Source: Nymphaea colorata
Lineage: Eukaryota > Streptophyta > Magnoliopsida > Nymphaeales > Nymphaeaceae
Direction: 5' to 3'
Length of the DNA: 60,000 nt
Assembly (NCBI RefSeq): GCF_008831285.2
Contig: NC_045140.1
Span: 20,956,370-21,016,369, forward strand
Each line of letters opens with the position of its first letter. The stretch's first letter is position 1. The notes below the pieces were generated by a model. That model was not told where the DNA came from and did no database searches. It saw only the letters and a program-made list of their open reading frames with translations. Positions 50,201-59,500 of this stretch are shown piece after piece. The translations under genes and the position numbers were made by a program.

Positions 50201-53200
50201 ATCTCATACGCACTTGAAGTCTTGAACTACATCATCCCAAAAAGAAAGGCATTCCAATTTGTTGCATGCTTACATCAAAACTTGCTAACAGAATTTTCTT
50301 TTGTTTAAGCCCCAACAGCAGGACACATAGTACTTTGAAACATAGACTCGCATTTGACATTTTCTTCTGCTTATGTATTTCATCTCAACAAATTGTTCAC
50401 TTGCTATATCATGAACAAAATAAACTACTTTTATGCACGATGTCCATCAAGGACACTCAATAAAAGGCACATACATTTACTTAGTTGTTATACACAATGA
50501 TGCAATGAAATCTATAGTCCATTAATAAAAACTCTTTTTTGTGCATATTTTTCATCATAAAAAAGGACAACCAATTTGCTGTTCGTTAATGCATCACTAG
50601 CATTAGCAGGCAAGAAGTAGTTTACAACTTTAATCTCTACAATGATGGCATTTCAAATCAGTAGTAGACCCAAGATTCAAGAGTCATTATAATGAGAAGC
50701 TTTGCATGATTTCAGCATCCCCACATGGAAACGTTCAAGAAGATATGCATTAAATCACAAACACAAAGTGCAGGTGCAGCAATATACCTGAAACACTTCT
50801 TCTAACTCATCCATGCATAAGGAAATTGTTAGATCAGTTGCCCTGCCAACAAGAGTCATTGACAGAACAGTTACAACTGTTGCTAGAGAATGAAGGTATT
50901 TCCTGCAATCCAGAAACTTTCTGTAAGCTCAAAACATAGGAAAAAGTAGAAAATCCACATCCATGCTCTCAAAATATAACTGACATAGAATAAGCATTTA
51001 CATACATCTAGATAAATCCTCTAAAACAATGGACAACAAAGAGATATGTGTACATGTTCATCAACAATAAAGGAGCACACAAAAGAGTAGCCAGGTTCTC
51101 TGCAGGGATAAAAAAGATGACAATAGCAAAACAAAAAAGACACTTATGCAATCACTGGACGTCCCTTTTTCCCTTGTTTAACACATAATCTATGACAGCC
51201 TGAAATCTCGTAGATCACCATTCTAGGATATAATTGCAAATGTTTCTGGCATTTTCAATTTGTTAAGTTTTTATCACCAAAATATTTTAAAAAAATATAT
51301 ATCGGGAAATGATGCAAGTTTTCAATTTATTGCCAAAATAAAAGTTTCACAGTAGCGTGATAATATTTTCACAACATTTTCCCGATTGTATAGAACTCAT
51401 AAATTCATGAATTTTTACCATTTGCATATGTTTTTATATTTACATTCTCACGGTTTTCCAGACAAGAAATTTTTGATTAATACCTTAGAAAAACCTAGCT
51501 GACAAAACCCACCAACCATATTTCTAACTATGAATCTAGAAAGATATATAATTTATAAAACAAGGGACACTTAACACCATCATGGCTTTATGAGATAAAT
51601 TTAAGATCACCAACCTGCAGTATGAAGATTCCAGGGTCAGTGAAACAGGCTTCAGGATGTTCTGTTGCTGATTGTCCATAATGGACTCCAGCAATAAGGA
51701 TAGGCCTTCCAACTTCAAAAAAAGATTATGCCCAAGCTGCCCTTGAACAATAAAACTTTCATCTGTATCTGCTTCAGGAATATGCACTACTGGGGGTTTT
51801 TTCAACCACTTGTATGGACACGTTCCACTCCCATTGTCTTCTTTTTCTGGCGCTGTTGAAACAGAATCTGATACTGACCAAACAGCAGAATAAATGTCTT
51901 TTAAATCAAGTGCAATAGTGACGCATTCAAGGTCTCTAGGGGTGCCATGTATGAACCCATGTTTTCCAGAGATGGGGGAGTCTCCAGCTGGAAGTGATAC
52001 TTGTATCCTAGGACCAACTATAGCTGCCCCTATGACTACTTGTTTAAGGAAGACAATCCTAGATATTTTCATCTTCACTTTATCAGCATAAAAATCCTGG
52101 ACAGAATCAACATCAGTTTGCAGCTCTCTGTTGTGAAAAGTCTTTGAGTTTGAGATAGCACCACAGCTTGAAGCCTTTCCAGTATAAAAAGCATGTTCAG
52201 CTACCTGTATGATCTGGAAATAAATCCCCATAAAGAGTGAAATATTCAACTTACAGGTTAATTTACCCATTGATAATCCCAGTTTCAAAAGACCAAAGTT
52301 CGGACCACTACAGCATGGATTGATAATATAGTTTTTTAACCTACAAAGGAAGAATGGCTTTGCCAAAGTGGAAACATCCTTTAACTTCGAGAAACCATAG
52401 CTGCTCTGCCATTCCAAGTACATCTCATTGATATGGCCTCTCAGAAATCCATTGAAATCAGAACTAAAAGAGCCCTGAGAATCCAATTCCACAAGAGAAA
52501 TTTGCACAGCAGGGGAACTTGACAAAATTGTCTTTGGGCTATGCTCCTCTGTTCCATATCTCTTAACACGGTCAACTTTTTCAGTTGGAGCACCCAACCC
52601 CCCATGTACTCTTGATAAAGAATAAGAATGGGATACAAGTTCCCCACAAGCAAATGTTAACTGGTGCATATTGTCATCTGCTGCAAAATCTAGGTATAAT
52701 TGATTAAACACTACACACAATGCTAATAAATCCATTGGAAAAGGCTTTGCCAAGCTTTCACCGTCATTGACATGTGGCAAATCTCCTGGTATTATATTAA
52801 CCACAAATTTGGAAATGGTGAAAAGAATATATTGGTTACCCTCAACCAATCCAGGCTTGTTAATGGCGTGGATAGAATCCTCTGGTAACAAGTCCTGCTC
52901 TTCATTTTCTGTATTCCACTGCAAGATACCCCTCCACACAAGTCTATAAAGGCAGTAAAAAGCATGAATCACTTTATGCAACATGCTGATAAAGAAGTGA
53001 ACCATCAAGCCAATTCCTTTCAGTAAGGCTGGAAAAAATATCAAAGCAAATGATGGAAAAGAAGTCCGCTCATCATCTGACAACTCTGAAGCAACATGAG
53101 AAGAAACAGTTAATCTATGACGTGCAACACGCCTTGCAAGTGCAACACCTTCTGCCGGCAATCCATTTTCTGTTTCAGTTGCTTCCTTCCACAAATGCTT

Positions 53201-55169
53201 GATGTGATTAGAAAACCTTGCATCCTTGGATAATCTTGATCTAACTGTAGAGAAAAGGTCCACAGAAGGATATCCTACTTGCTTAAGCAATGACTCATAA
53301 ACTTTTACATATTGACACCATACTAAAACTAAATTGACCAATCGCCAAAGGCGGAAACTTGGAAGCAGATTATGCATTTGGCAAGCAGCCTCCCTCCACA
53401 ACATCTTACCACTTCTAGTACCCTTAACTTCTTCAACTAGAAGCAAATTATAATCTGAGGATGTGATCATGCTGTTCTCGGTATTTAACATTGCATGAAG
53501 AAGAACAATGACAAAAAGGTCTCTATGTGAAAGCTCCATATCTACTTCCGGGACATCTATTTCAAACTCTAAAGGCTGCAGCTTTTTCATCCTAACGGAT
53601 AGCAACAGACTCCTCATGAACAAAATACTACTAGTTGGACAATTTTCATCACTTTGTTTCAACTTCACATTCAAATCTTTGAAGCTGAAAACCAAATGTG
53701 CCACATCTCTACCCATGATAATCACTTCAAAAATGCCTTTCAAGAGCTCATAACACCCAGCAACCTGCTCATTTGCATTGAATTCACCAAGATTTACGTA
53801 AAGCAAATAGAGTTTATTTGAAGAACCAATCTGTGCAGATCCTCCATAATAAAAGGGAATCTGCATCTGGAAATCTATATCCTTAAGCCATACTTGGCAA
53901 TTCCCAAGAATTACAGCGGTCAGCGAATCCATAATGCTGCTTCCAGGTATCCTTGCTTTCAAGATATTCTCAAGGGCATTATGCAATGAAATTCCCTGCA
54001 TTTTGCAGTTCTTATCAGGTTCCAAGCTTCACTTTTATTGAACTAGGAAAAAGAAAGGCACGATGAATGAAGAGAGGCATCTCCATGTCATTGTTCAATC
54101 AAGATTAAGTAGAAGGACAAGTGCACATGAATAATATTGACAAAGAAAAATAGATAACGAACTTGACCCATGAACTGTCAGCTAAAACATGAAGTCACGG
54201 GGTGAACCAAAGAAAGCATAACGAAAGAAATATCTGGCATAAAAAAAAAAAAAACTAAGCAAACATGGAGAATAAAGCAATCAAGATCCATATAACGGCA
54301 TAATGACCTACAAAAACTATAGAAAAAATTTAAACAACTAGAGTATTTCAAGAACGAACGGAAAGAAATTCCCAACCACCCACGTCTCAGCCACACGCAG
54401 AGGAAAACAGCAGGGAGAAAACCATGCTAAAAGTTGTCGTATCTCTCTTCCCGTAATCACACAGCAACGCGTCATAATGATTCCTAGAGTTGATATTTTG
54501 CTTCGATAAAGGGGCAGACCTATTGAACAGAAAATACCCACGACCAGCGCATACGTGTCTTGATTGATTCCGATCACACTAATAAATCAAGATCATACAA
54601 GATATTTAGTTGATATCTTAGCAGACGAAGCGGGATGCTCCAACCTTGATACCATGCAGATACCGAAAATATACACCAAATTCAAGTTCTCACGCACCTC
54701 CGGATCAAGCCGTTCAATCTTTTCCTTCTTCGTCTCCTCCGACAAGCTACCCGATCTCCGTATCCGATCGCTGCCCCTTGAGTTCCACCAGGTGCCAAAG
54801 TTAACAGGAAAAGAGTAAGTAAATTACCGACACTTCATCCGAACAAGAAAGCACGAAAAAGAAGCAAGCCAAGAACGCGACAAGAAACCTGAACTTCAAA
54901 TCAAAACGAATCCCGCGGGCCTCGATTTTGAGAAGAGGAGACGACCACAGCGAGAAATAGACGACAACTTCACCGATCCTTATCGATTCGAAACACAAAG
55001 CAGAGGGTTCATCAAGAAGGGAGTTCAGCGACGAAGGCTTGAGAAAGAGGTCCCGAGCGGTGGCACGGGAACGCAGGAGCCCTAATTCGAGTTCAAACCT
55101 TGGTTCTTCTTCTGTCAATGGCCGCAGGAACGATGCCACCCTGGCCCTGATGGCCTCTCGCAGGAACAT
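21595..55169 (-). CDS. VPS13: VPS13-family bridge-like lipid transfer protein (SHRUBBY/VPS13-like), 36 exons
   Basis: VPS13 proteins are long rod-like lipid channels at membrane contact sites. Plant members include Arabidopsis SHRUBBY. I traced 36 exons whose GT-AG borders and phases are all compatible. They sum to 9,816 nt, exactly divisible by three, ending in TAA (3,271 residues, close to plant VPS13 paralogues). The start at 55169 ([18 protein letters not shown]) opens a divergent chorein-N-like region with [18 protein letters not shown]. The middle has [12 protein letters not shown] and a hydrophobic stretch about residues 434-470. The VAB/SHR-BD region is about 1897-2593. The conserved C-terminal region runs from about 2833 and ends [20 protein letters not shown] see no PH or C2 domain. 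Which plant VPS13 paralogue it is remains open. Intron 34 carries a young copia element in the same orientation. Exon coordinates are given in the six block entries that follow. Confidence 0.93.
23717..23721. repeat. Target site duplication, left copy (CGTAG)
   Basis: Identical to 29031-29035 on the other side of the copia element. Five bases is the usual copia duplication length. Confidence 0.9.
23722..24008 (-). repeat. 3' LTR of the intronic copia element
   Basis: 287 bp. It differs from the other LTR only within AATAT(G/A)TAGG, near 23896. In element orientation it starts TGTTAGAATA and ends GTTTCTACA. Its first six bases supply the last codon and stop of the gag-pol frame. Confidence 0.97.
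24003..28301 (-). pseudogene. Copia gag-pol polyprotein with three in-frame stop codons
   Basis: One frame runs from the ATG at 28301 ([16 protein letters not shown]) to TAG at 24003. It is interrupted by TAG at 27843, TAG at 25086 and TGA at 24396, with no frameshift. In order there is the gag (UBN2-type) domain; a zinc knuckle [14 protein letters not shown]; the protease with [15 protein letters not shown]-pre-integrase ([17 protein letters not shown]); integrase with [28 protein letters not shown] and [14 protein letters not shown]; reverse transcriptase with [25 protein letters not shown] and YVDDMIVTG; and RNase H with [18 protein letters not shown] and [12 protein letters not shown]. 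The second and third stops fall where copia proteins normally have a near-invariant tryptophan (after QSPRA and after GGNLVV). The first lies in gag at a variable residue. Everything else looks well conserved. Confidence 0.93.
24009..24019 (-). promoter_or_regulatory. Polypurine tract of the intronic copia element
   Basis: TTGAGGGGGAG abuts the 3' LTR on the element's strand. It is also part of the last codons of the polyprotein. Confidence 0.88.
28455..28543. repeat. 39-bp minisatellite in the copia leader (about 2.3 units)
   Basis: Units start at 28455, 28494 and 28533 with GACGCTGGGA and contain GGCAGCAGGGCAGGGCAGGA. It lies in the GC-rich untranslated leader between the primer site and gag. 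The surrounding 28330-28690 is a broader array of degenerate GGCGNC repeats, unlike the rest of the element in composition. Confidence 0.85.
28731..28743 (-). promoter_or_regulatory. Primer-binding site for tRNA-iMet
   Basis: TGGTATCAAAGCC directly follows the 5' LTR in element orientation. It matches the initiator-methionine tRNA 3' end complement used by most plant copia elements, with one change from the common TGGTATCAGAGC. Confidence 0.9.
28744..29030 (-). repeat. 5' LTR of the intronic copia element
   Basis: 287 bp, equal in length to the 3' LTR. In element orientation it precedes the primer-binding site. It should carry the element's promoter, although I did not identify a clear TATA box. 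Confidence 0.97.
29031..29035. repeat. Target site duplication, right copy (CGTAG)
   Basis: Identical to 23717-23721. Confidence 0.9.
29156..34507 (-). CDS. VPS13: VPS13-type gene exons 24-34: C-terminal conserved block (residues 2626-3117)
   Basis: Exons are 34173-34507, 33558-33674, 33056-33223, 31716-31844, 31461-31550, 30972-31078, 30729-30877, 29922-30004, 29744-29839, 29465-29581 and 29156-29239. Strong family signatures are [39 protein letters not shown] (the IHPI motif shared with the ATG2 C-terminal region), [35 protein letters not shown] and [20 protein letters not shown]. The exons are small (83-335 nt), many of them whole numbers of codons. Confidence 0.94.
30067..30154. repeat. 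39-bp tandem duplication in intron 30 of the VPS13-type gene
   Basis: TGACTAAAGGAGAGAAGGCA begins at 30067 and 30106, and its start recurs at 30145. The two full units look identical, so the duplication is recent. It lies between exons 30 and 31 and does not touch splice sites. Confidence 0.9.
32746..32809. repeat. (CT)n tract followed by a perfect AT-rich palindrome, intron 26
   Basis: About 17 CT units (32746-32780) are followed by TTATACTTATATA and its exact inverted partner (32782-32809). The two arms could form a hairpin or cruciform. Confidence 0.85.
35543..35737 (+). pseudogene. Possible decayed gag zinc-knuckle fragment, intron 23
   Basis: A plus-strand frame contains [18 protein letters not shown]. 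This resembles a retroelement zinc knuckle in which the cysteines have become tyrosines and the conserved Gly an Ala. The preceding frame at 35146-35367 is charged and gag-like but not assignable. Intron 23 (1,726 bp) is larger than most in this gene, consistent with an old insertion, antisense to the gene. This is a weak call. Confidence 0.25.
36234..38569 (-). CDS. VPS13: VPS13-type gene exons 17-23: VAB/SHR-BD block (residues 2071-2626)
   Basis: Exons are 38144-38569, 37792-38063, 37568-37653, 37404-37490, 36939-37203, 36413-36841 and 36234-36330. Four more VAB-type repeats, each centred on Asn, are visible: [36 protein letters not shown] and [14 protein letters not shown]. Exon 23 has [17 protein letters not shown], conserved in VPS13 proteins just after this domain. 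In yeast this domain binds adaptors that recruit VPS13 to membranes. In plants the region was named for binding the transcription factor SHORT-ROOT. Confidence 0.92.
39228..44971 (-). CDS. VPS13: VPS13-type gene exons 8-16 (residues 1520-2071), entry into the VAB domain
   Basis: Exons are 44845-44971, 44607-44731, 42812-43464, 42614-42722, 42404-42520, 41216-41307, 40408-40556, 39546-39616 and 39228-39441. Recognisable plant VPS13 stretches are LVGERALFR (exon 9), [15 protein letters not shown] (exon 10) and [20 protein letters not shown] (exon 12). Exons 13 and 16 contain the first two asparagine-centred VAB repeats, [12 protein letters not shown] and [13 protein letters not shown]. Exon 13 begins at the AG of TGATAG|GTAAAG. 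A closer AG (41290) would shift the frame into a stop. Confidence 0.9.
43892..44486. mobile_element. Possible short insertion with inverted GTGTGGGTG-like ends, intron 9
   Basis: The left motif AGGTGTGGGTGGGTGCGG (43892-43909) is roughly inverted at 44474-44486 (CGCATCCACACCC). Between them lie AT-rich DNA and a long (TA)n tract at 44199-44246. The GC-rich ends contrast sharply with the AT-rich intron. No target duplication was found, so this is tentative. Confidence 0.3.
44199..44246. repeat. (TA)n microsatellite in intron 9
   Basis: About 24 uninterrupted TA units. Confidence 0.95.
45423..50902 (-). CDS. VPS13: VPS13-type gene exons 4-7: rod-forming middle block (residues 914-1519)
   Basis: Exons are 50788-50902, 48336-49229, 45984-46320 and 45423-45892. 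All have AG acceptors and GT donors, with phases 2, 0, 0 and 1 at their starts. The sequence has low similarity outside plants and alternates hydrophobic and polar residues, as in the repeating beta-groove modules of bridge-like lipid transfer proteins. Short family-like stretches are [15 protein letters not shown] and [13 protein letters not shown] (the latter across the exon 6-7 junction). No enzymatic motif is seen. Confidence 0.87.
46321..48335 (-). other. Intron 5 of the VPS13-type gene, no internal gene
   Basis: 2,015 bp, the largest intron apart from the copia-bearing one. It contains a (GA)n tract near 47464-47480 and a plus-strand 137-codon frame (46963-47376). That frame has no recognisable domain, is composed of low-similarity sequence and lies antisense inside the intron, so I do not call it a gene. 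Confidence 0.6.
51615..55169 (-). CDS. VPS13: VPS13-type gene exons 1-3: N-terminal block (residues 1-914)
   Basis: Exons are 54889-55169, 54698-54776 and 51615-53995. Exon 1 is a divergent chorein-N-like segment. Exon 2 ends in the motif RLDPE, and exon 3 resumes with [12 protein letters not shown], giving the contiguous LDPEG...LH expected for this family. Exon 3 is 2,381 nt, by far the largest exon of the gene. An upstream in-frame AG (ending at 54011) would add five residues and cannot be excluded. A hydrophobic stretch ([20 protein letters not shown] onward, about residues 434-470) could be a membrane-associating helix. It follows the Arg-rich [12 protein letters not shown] found in VPS13 proteins. 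Confidence 0.9.
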
Positions 55170-55390
55170 CCTTACAATGACTTAGGCGAAAGATATTCAG
55201 GCTTCGAATCGCCCGACGATCAGTTCACTGACTTGGGGACAAAAGAGAAGAGCCCCACGACCAGTTCGCTGGCCTGGGGACAAAGGCGAAGAGCTACGAA
55301 GAGGAAGGAGAATAGATGAAGTGAAGCCATTTCTAACTGCGTGCGGTGGAAGGCAGGCGGGCATTTTAAAGGGGTTTGTTACAGAAAGCT

Positions 55391-55490
55391 GGACCCAACG
55401 GCTCATACCGCCTCCGACCCGAGTTTGGGGTCGGAACGGACCCGACGGCTCACACCGCCTCCGACCCGAGTTTGGGGTCGGAACGGACCC
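55391..55490. repeat. 47-bp tandem repeat, two units, each with a stem-loop
   Basis: Units start GGACCC at 55391, 55438 and (partial) 55485. Each unit contains CCGACCC and its inverse GGGTCGG around a 7-base loop (55414-55434 and 55461-55481). It lies about 220-320 bases upstream of the VPS13-type ATG, in a locally GC-rich block. Confidence 0.9.
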
Positions 55491-55836
55491 GAGTTATGCT
55501 TATTATTTATTATTGTTGGTTGGAGGGAAAGGGAAGGAAAGCAAAGGAAAATAAAGGGGAAGGGAATGAAAAGAAAATGAAAGAGTTGATTAAAAAATTT
55601 GTTTGGATGTAAAGAAAATGAAAGACTAAATAACACAATAAATGAAAAGGAAAAGAATGGAATGAAAAGAGGGGTAGTGTGGGAACAAAAAAACTCTTCT
55701 ACTTATCTTTCTTTTTTTTCCTTCTCAATCCGTCCGATTTGAAAAGGAAGATATTTACACTATACAATCTCTCTCTTTCCTTTTCCTCCCCTTGTAGCCA
55801 AACACGCTTTGTTTCTCTCCTTCTCCCTCCTTTCTA

Positions 55837-55884
55837 ATTAGCCAACCAAATAAAAGAGGGATTAGCCAACCAAATAAAAGAGAA
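55837..55884. repeat. 24-bp direct tandem duplication
   Basis: ATTAGCCAACCAAATAAAAG begins at 55837 and again at 55861. The two units differ only at the last bases (AGGG and AGAA). Confidence 0.9.
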
Positions 55885-56520
55885 ATTGTTTAATCACTTC
55901 CTTTCCCTCCTATCAAACTGGCTGTTATTTCTGCTTAAAGAATAAAATGACCACACATTGCTTGCGGTGATTTCCTCACATGAGTTCTTCTTCGTGTTCA
56001 TATGTTGAATTTAGGAAATTCTTGCATGCATTTGAAAATAAAAAACCATGTAATTGTAATTTTTCACAAGGGGAAGTTATCTAGGGAAAAAATCAGGACC
56101 GACCCTGTTTCTGATGAAATGGCCTCAGAATTATTCCGTTGCTCATTCATGCCCAAGCGAATCAACATTACCACGCTCTTTTCTGAAATTGTTAAGAACC
56201 CCTATATCCTCCGCCTGCAAACCAACTGAGCGGCAAAAAAGCAGTCATCATTCAGAGCCGAGAAATGGGACTGTTGATGGTTTTGTCTGTTACTGGGTGC
56301 CATTTTACAAAAACAGCAGTCATTATTAAGATTTTGTTTGAAGAAAGTTATTGCTGCATTATCCCAAACCTGAGTTTCTAGTACTGGAGTCAACAATAAG
56401 GCAACAAGCAAAGCATAAAACACATTAATCAGGTCCTCACGTATTGTGATGTATATTTTGTAATATTGTCAAATCAGTTCTATAATAAAAAGAAACAACA
56501 ATTTCTTATTTCCATTCAAC

Positions 56521-59500
56521 CTTAAATGCAGCTGAAAAATCAGACGCTATGTCAAAGTTCGGGAGCTGTATGTAACTGAAAAACTTCTTCGTGTGTTCAG
56601 ATTCCAAAACATACCTATGACACAAGAAAAAGAAGTCAAAAAACTGAGACTGTACTTCAAAAGCAACAGCAAATAAAATACTCTTCCCAAAAGTTGAACC
56701 AGCTTTCCTTTTATCGATAACTAAATTGCAGTTTAAAACTTGACGTACCGAAATATGCAAATGTAGAATCAGGAGCAAACATATAACACTTTTTCAGACA
56801 ACAACGAGGAACAACACTGGCATTGGAATCATACAAGAATATAAATATCTTATCCAATTTTTTTATTTTCCACCAATCTTAAAAAGACCCAAAAGACAAA
56901 TTTTTTTTTCTTTGGCAGTTTCTTACTGACACTGAACCCTCAGTTAAATCAAACTAAAATGGAGGATTACATCATTACAAGTTGACCTAGTAGGATTTCC
57001 CAGGAAATTCTTTATTTTTTCAGAAAGTGACCAATTCTCATTTTCATTCTAAATTTTGTTAAATTGAGTTGACTGAAAATTCAAAAGTATGCCAGGAATC
57101 TATCTACTTTTGCCTCTATCCACTCTACGTTCTCTCCACTCCTCAATCTCCATATACAAGGATTGCAAAAATGTAACAAACAGATGAAAAGGAAATATCA
57201 GACACAAGGAAAGTTTGATTCATAAATTTTAATTTTCTATGCTTTGACGCATGAAATTGCAGCATGGGAATCAAAAAGAGCTGCCAATCAGTAGGTCAAA
57301 CATGACTGCTTCTTTCGATAAAGATAATACCAAAATTTACTTGCAAAAAGCTGCAGATTTCCAAGGTAACGATACACAAGTTTGCTAAAGAATTATGTAA
57401 CAATATTCAAATCAACTGCACCAATTGAATAATCAAGTTAAAACTTAAAAATTACTATGCTTAATTGGTGATGGTATGAGCTAATACAAAGTTGCTGAAT
57501 GGATGTCCCATGCTCTCTTTGCATTCAATGAAATTTTCACTTTTCTGAAGCAAATCCATGCTAGTATTTATTCATATTTTTTTACTATATGAAAGAAAAA
57601 ATTTTTGCAACAAAATTTCATTTCCACATGTCAAGCTTTTCACAGTTACAAGCCAATTTAGGAACCTTTTCATTCCATTTAAAAATAATGTTCTCCCTGT
57701 CCATGGACTTCCATAAGGTCCAGAATCATCATTTAAAAGGATATCAGAATGCCCCACAACTGAAAACAAAATAACATTAGTACATGTGCAGGGAAGCAAA
57801 GTTTCCAGCCCCAGGAAGTACTGAATAATAGCTGTGACTACTTTGCATCATTTTGGCGGTAAATCACATTCTAATGTTTGGCGAATCCATGCTAGTAGCC
57901 ATGTCATAGCACATCAACGGGGCAAGAAAAGAAAATCTCTCAATATCCCCATGAGTTGCCAGGGTCCATCAGGCAGCACATTCACCTGTCTATGCGGCTA
58001 CTCTTGATAAACAAGAAAATAGACGAGCATTCATCACTTAGAGAATCAAACTCTTAACTGTTAATGAAGCAGTAGAATGTCTATGAGCTCTTTGAAAAGC
58101 AAAAATGAATCAACAAAGAGCTAACCTCAAATGAAAGTTCAAGTAAACTGCTAAATTTGTTGCAATATCCACAACACATAAGATCTGTCTGGTCTTTTCT
58201 ATATTCACGTTTATCAGCAATCCTATGGTCTAAATGAATTGTCTAAAGAAATGGTGCCCTCAGAGCCACTAAATAGTACGTTAACTCATTAAGCCATACG
58301 ACTTTATCCTGCAGAAATGCTATGTTGACAAAAAACACCACCTGACAAACAGATCATCAGTACTGTTTACAACTTTATGCTACTCTTATCTGATGTTTAT
58401 ATTAAATTCCCATCAATCACGTCATAATCTGCAGAGAGAATCCAAAAACAAAGACGCTGCCTTTTAGCTGACCAAATAATTAACAAAATTAAAAACCCGC
58501 ATCTGCTTATAATTTAAACATAAACCTGAAAAAAAAAATTATTTTCTGTTTCTCAAGCTTATCACCAGTCACAGAATAGAGAAAAGACTACAGAGTGTCA
58601 CAATAATGTCACTCATGCCACTACCTTGTTAGTATCTGTGTTCCACAAAAAAAAAAAAAAACCGAACTGAGTGAACATGAATGTATATTCTGTGGTGCAT
58701 ACCTTGCAACACTCTGATGGCGTACACACTCCCTCAGGATTGCACCATAATGTAAAGCTATCTTCATGTTCTCATACCTATGCAAAACAACGAATTTCCA
58801 GTAAAGTTGAGAAAGAGAGAGAGAGAGAGAGCTAAATTAACAGATGAAGCCATCCACTCAATAGTGGAATAAGTGAAATTTGCCATTATCTGTATACCTA
58901 TGTTAGAAGGAAGACTTAATTTCATCTTATGCAATCCAATTCATATAATTCTAAGTCACATCCTGAAATGAAATTTTGGATTGCATGAGAAATAATTTAG
59001 TGGCTCCTAGTGTTGCTCCAGAACCATTTACACGTCAATCATTTTCATTGGACTATGAAAATTGAACCAAATGAGAATCATACCAACCTCATACTATCAT
59101 ATTTAGTTTATTCTTTATTGTGAGAAATATGCAAATTAGAATATTGCTTCAAGTTGAGGAACAATGCTCAATCATGCCAAGCACAAATGCTTGAGGATTC
59201 TCTCTTTGGGAGTCGAAAGCATGCTATCAACAAAATTGAAGCACTAAGCTACCTTAATGTTCTTTTTTAGCAAACCTTCTGTTTGCACAGAAGACGTCTC
59301 AACAGATACCATGGCAACAGAAAATGCATGGGCTCATATATAAATGAAACCATCTTGCAGGTTTAGAGGCCATAATAACAATCCATATATAGGCACAGAA
59401 AATACAGACAGGCTAGAAACTATTCGGAGCAAAGTTTGATGGCAAGTAAAATGTCAAAAGAGCATAAGGGACAACAGCCAATTAAAGGGGAAAACATATA

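Larger units (their letters stand above)
55170..56520. promoter_or_regulatory. Upstream region of the VPS13-type gene
   Basis: This 1.35-kb stretch between the VPS13-type start codon and the MO25 remnant holds two tandem repeats (listed separately) and CT-rich sequence. It holds no further MO25 exon. It must contain the 5' leader and promoter of the VPS13-type gene, but I cannot place a TATA box or start site. Confidence 0.45.

Noticed and set aside
57572-57799. 75-codon minus-strand frame between MO25 exons
   Set aside because: No similarity to MO25 and no matching splice phases; treated as intron.
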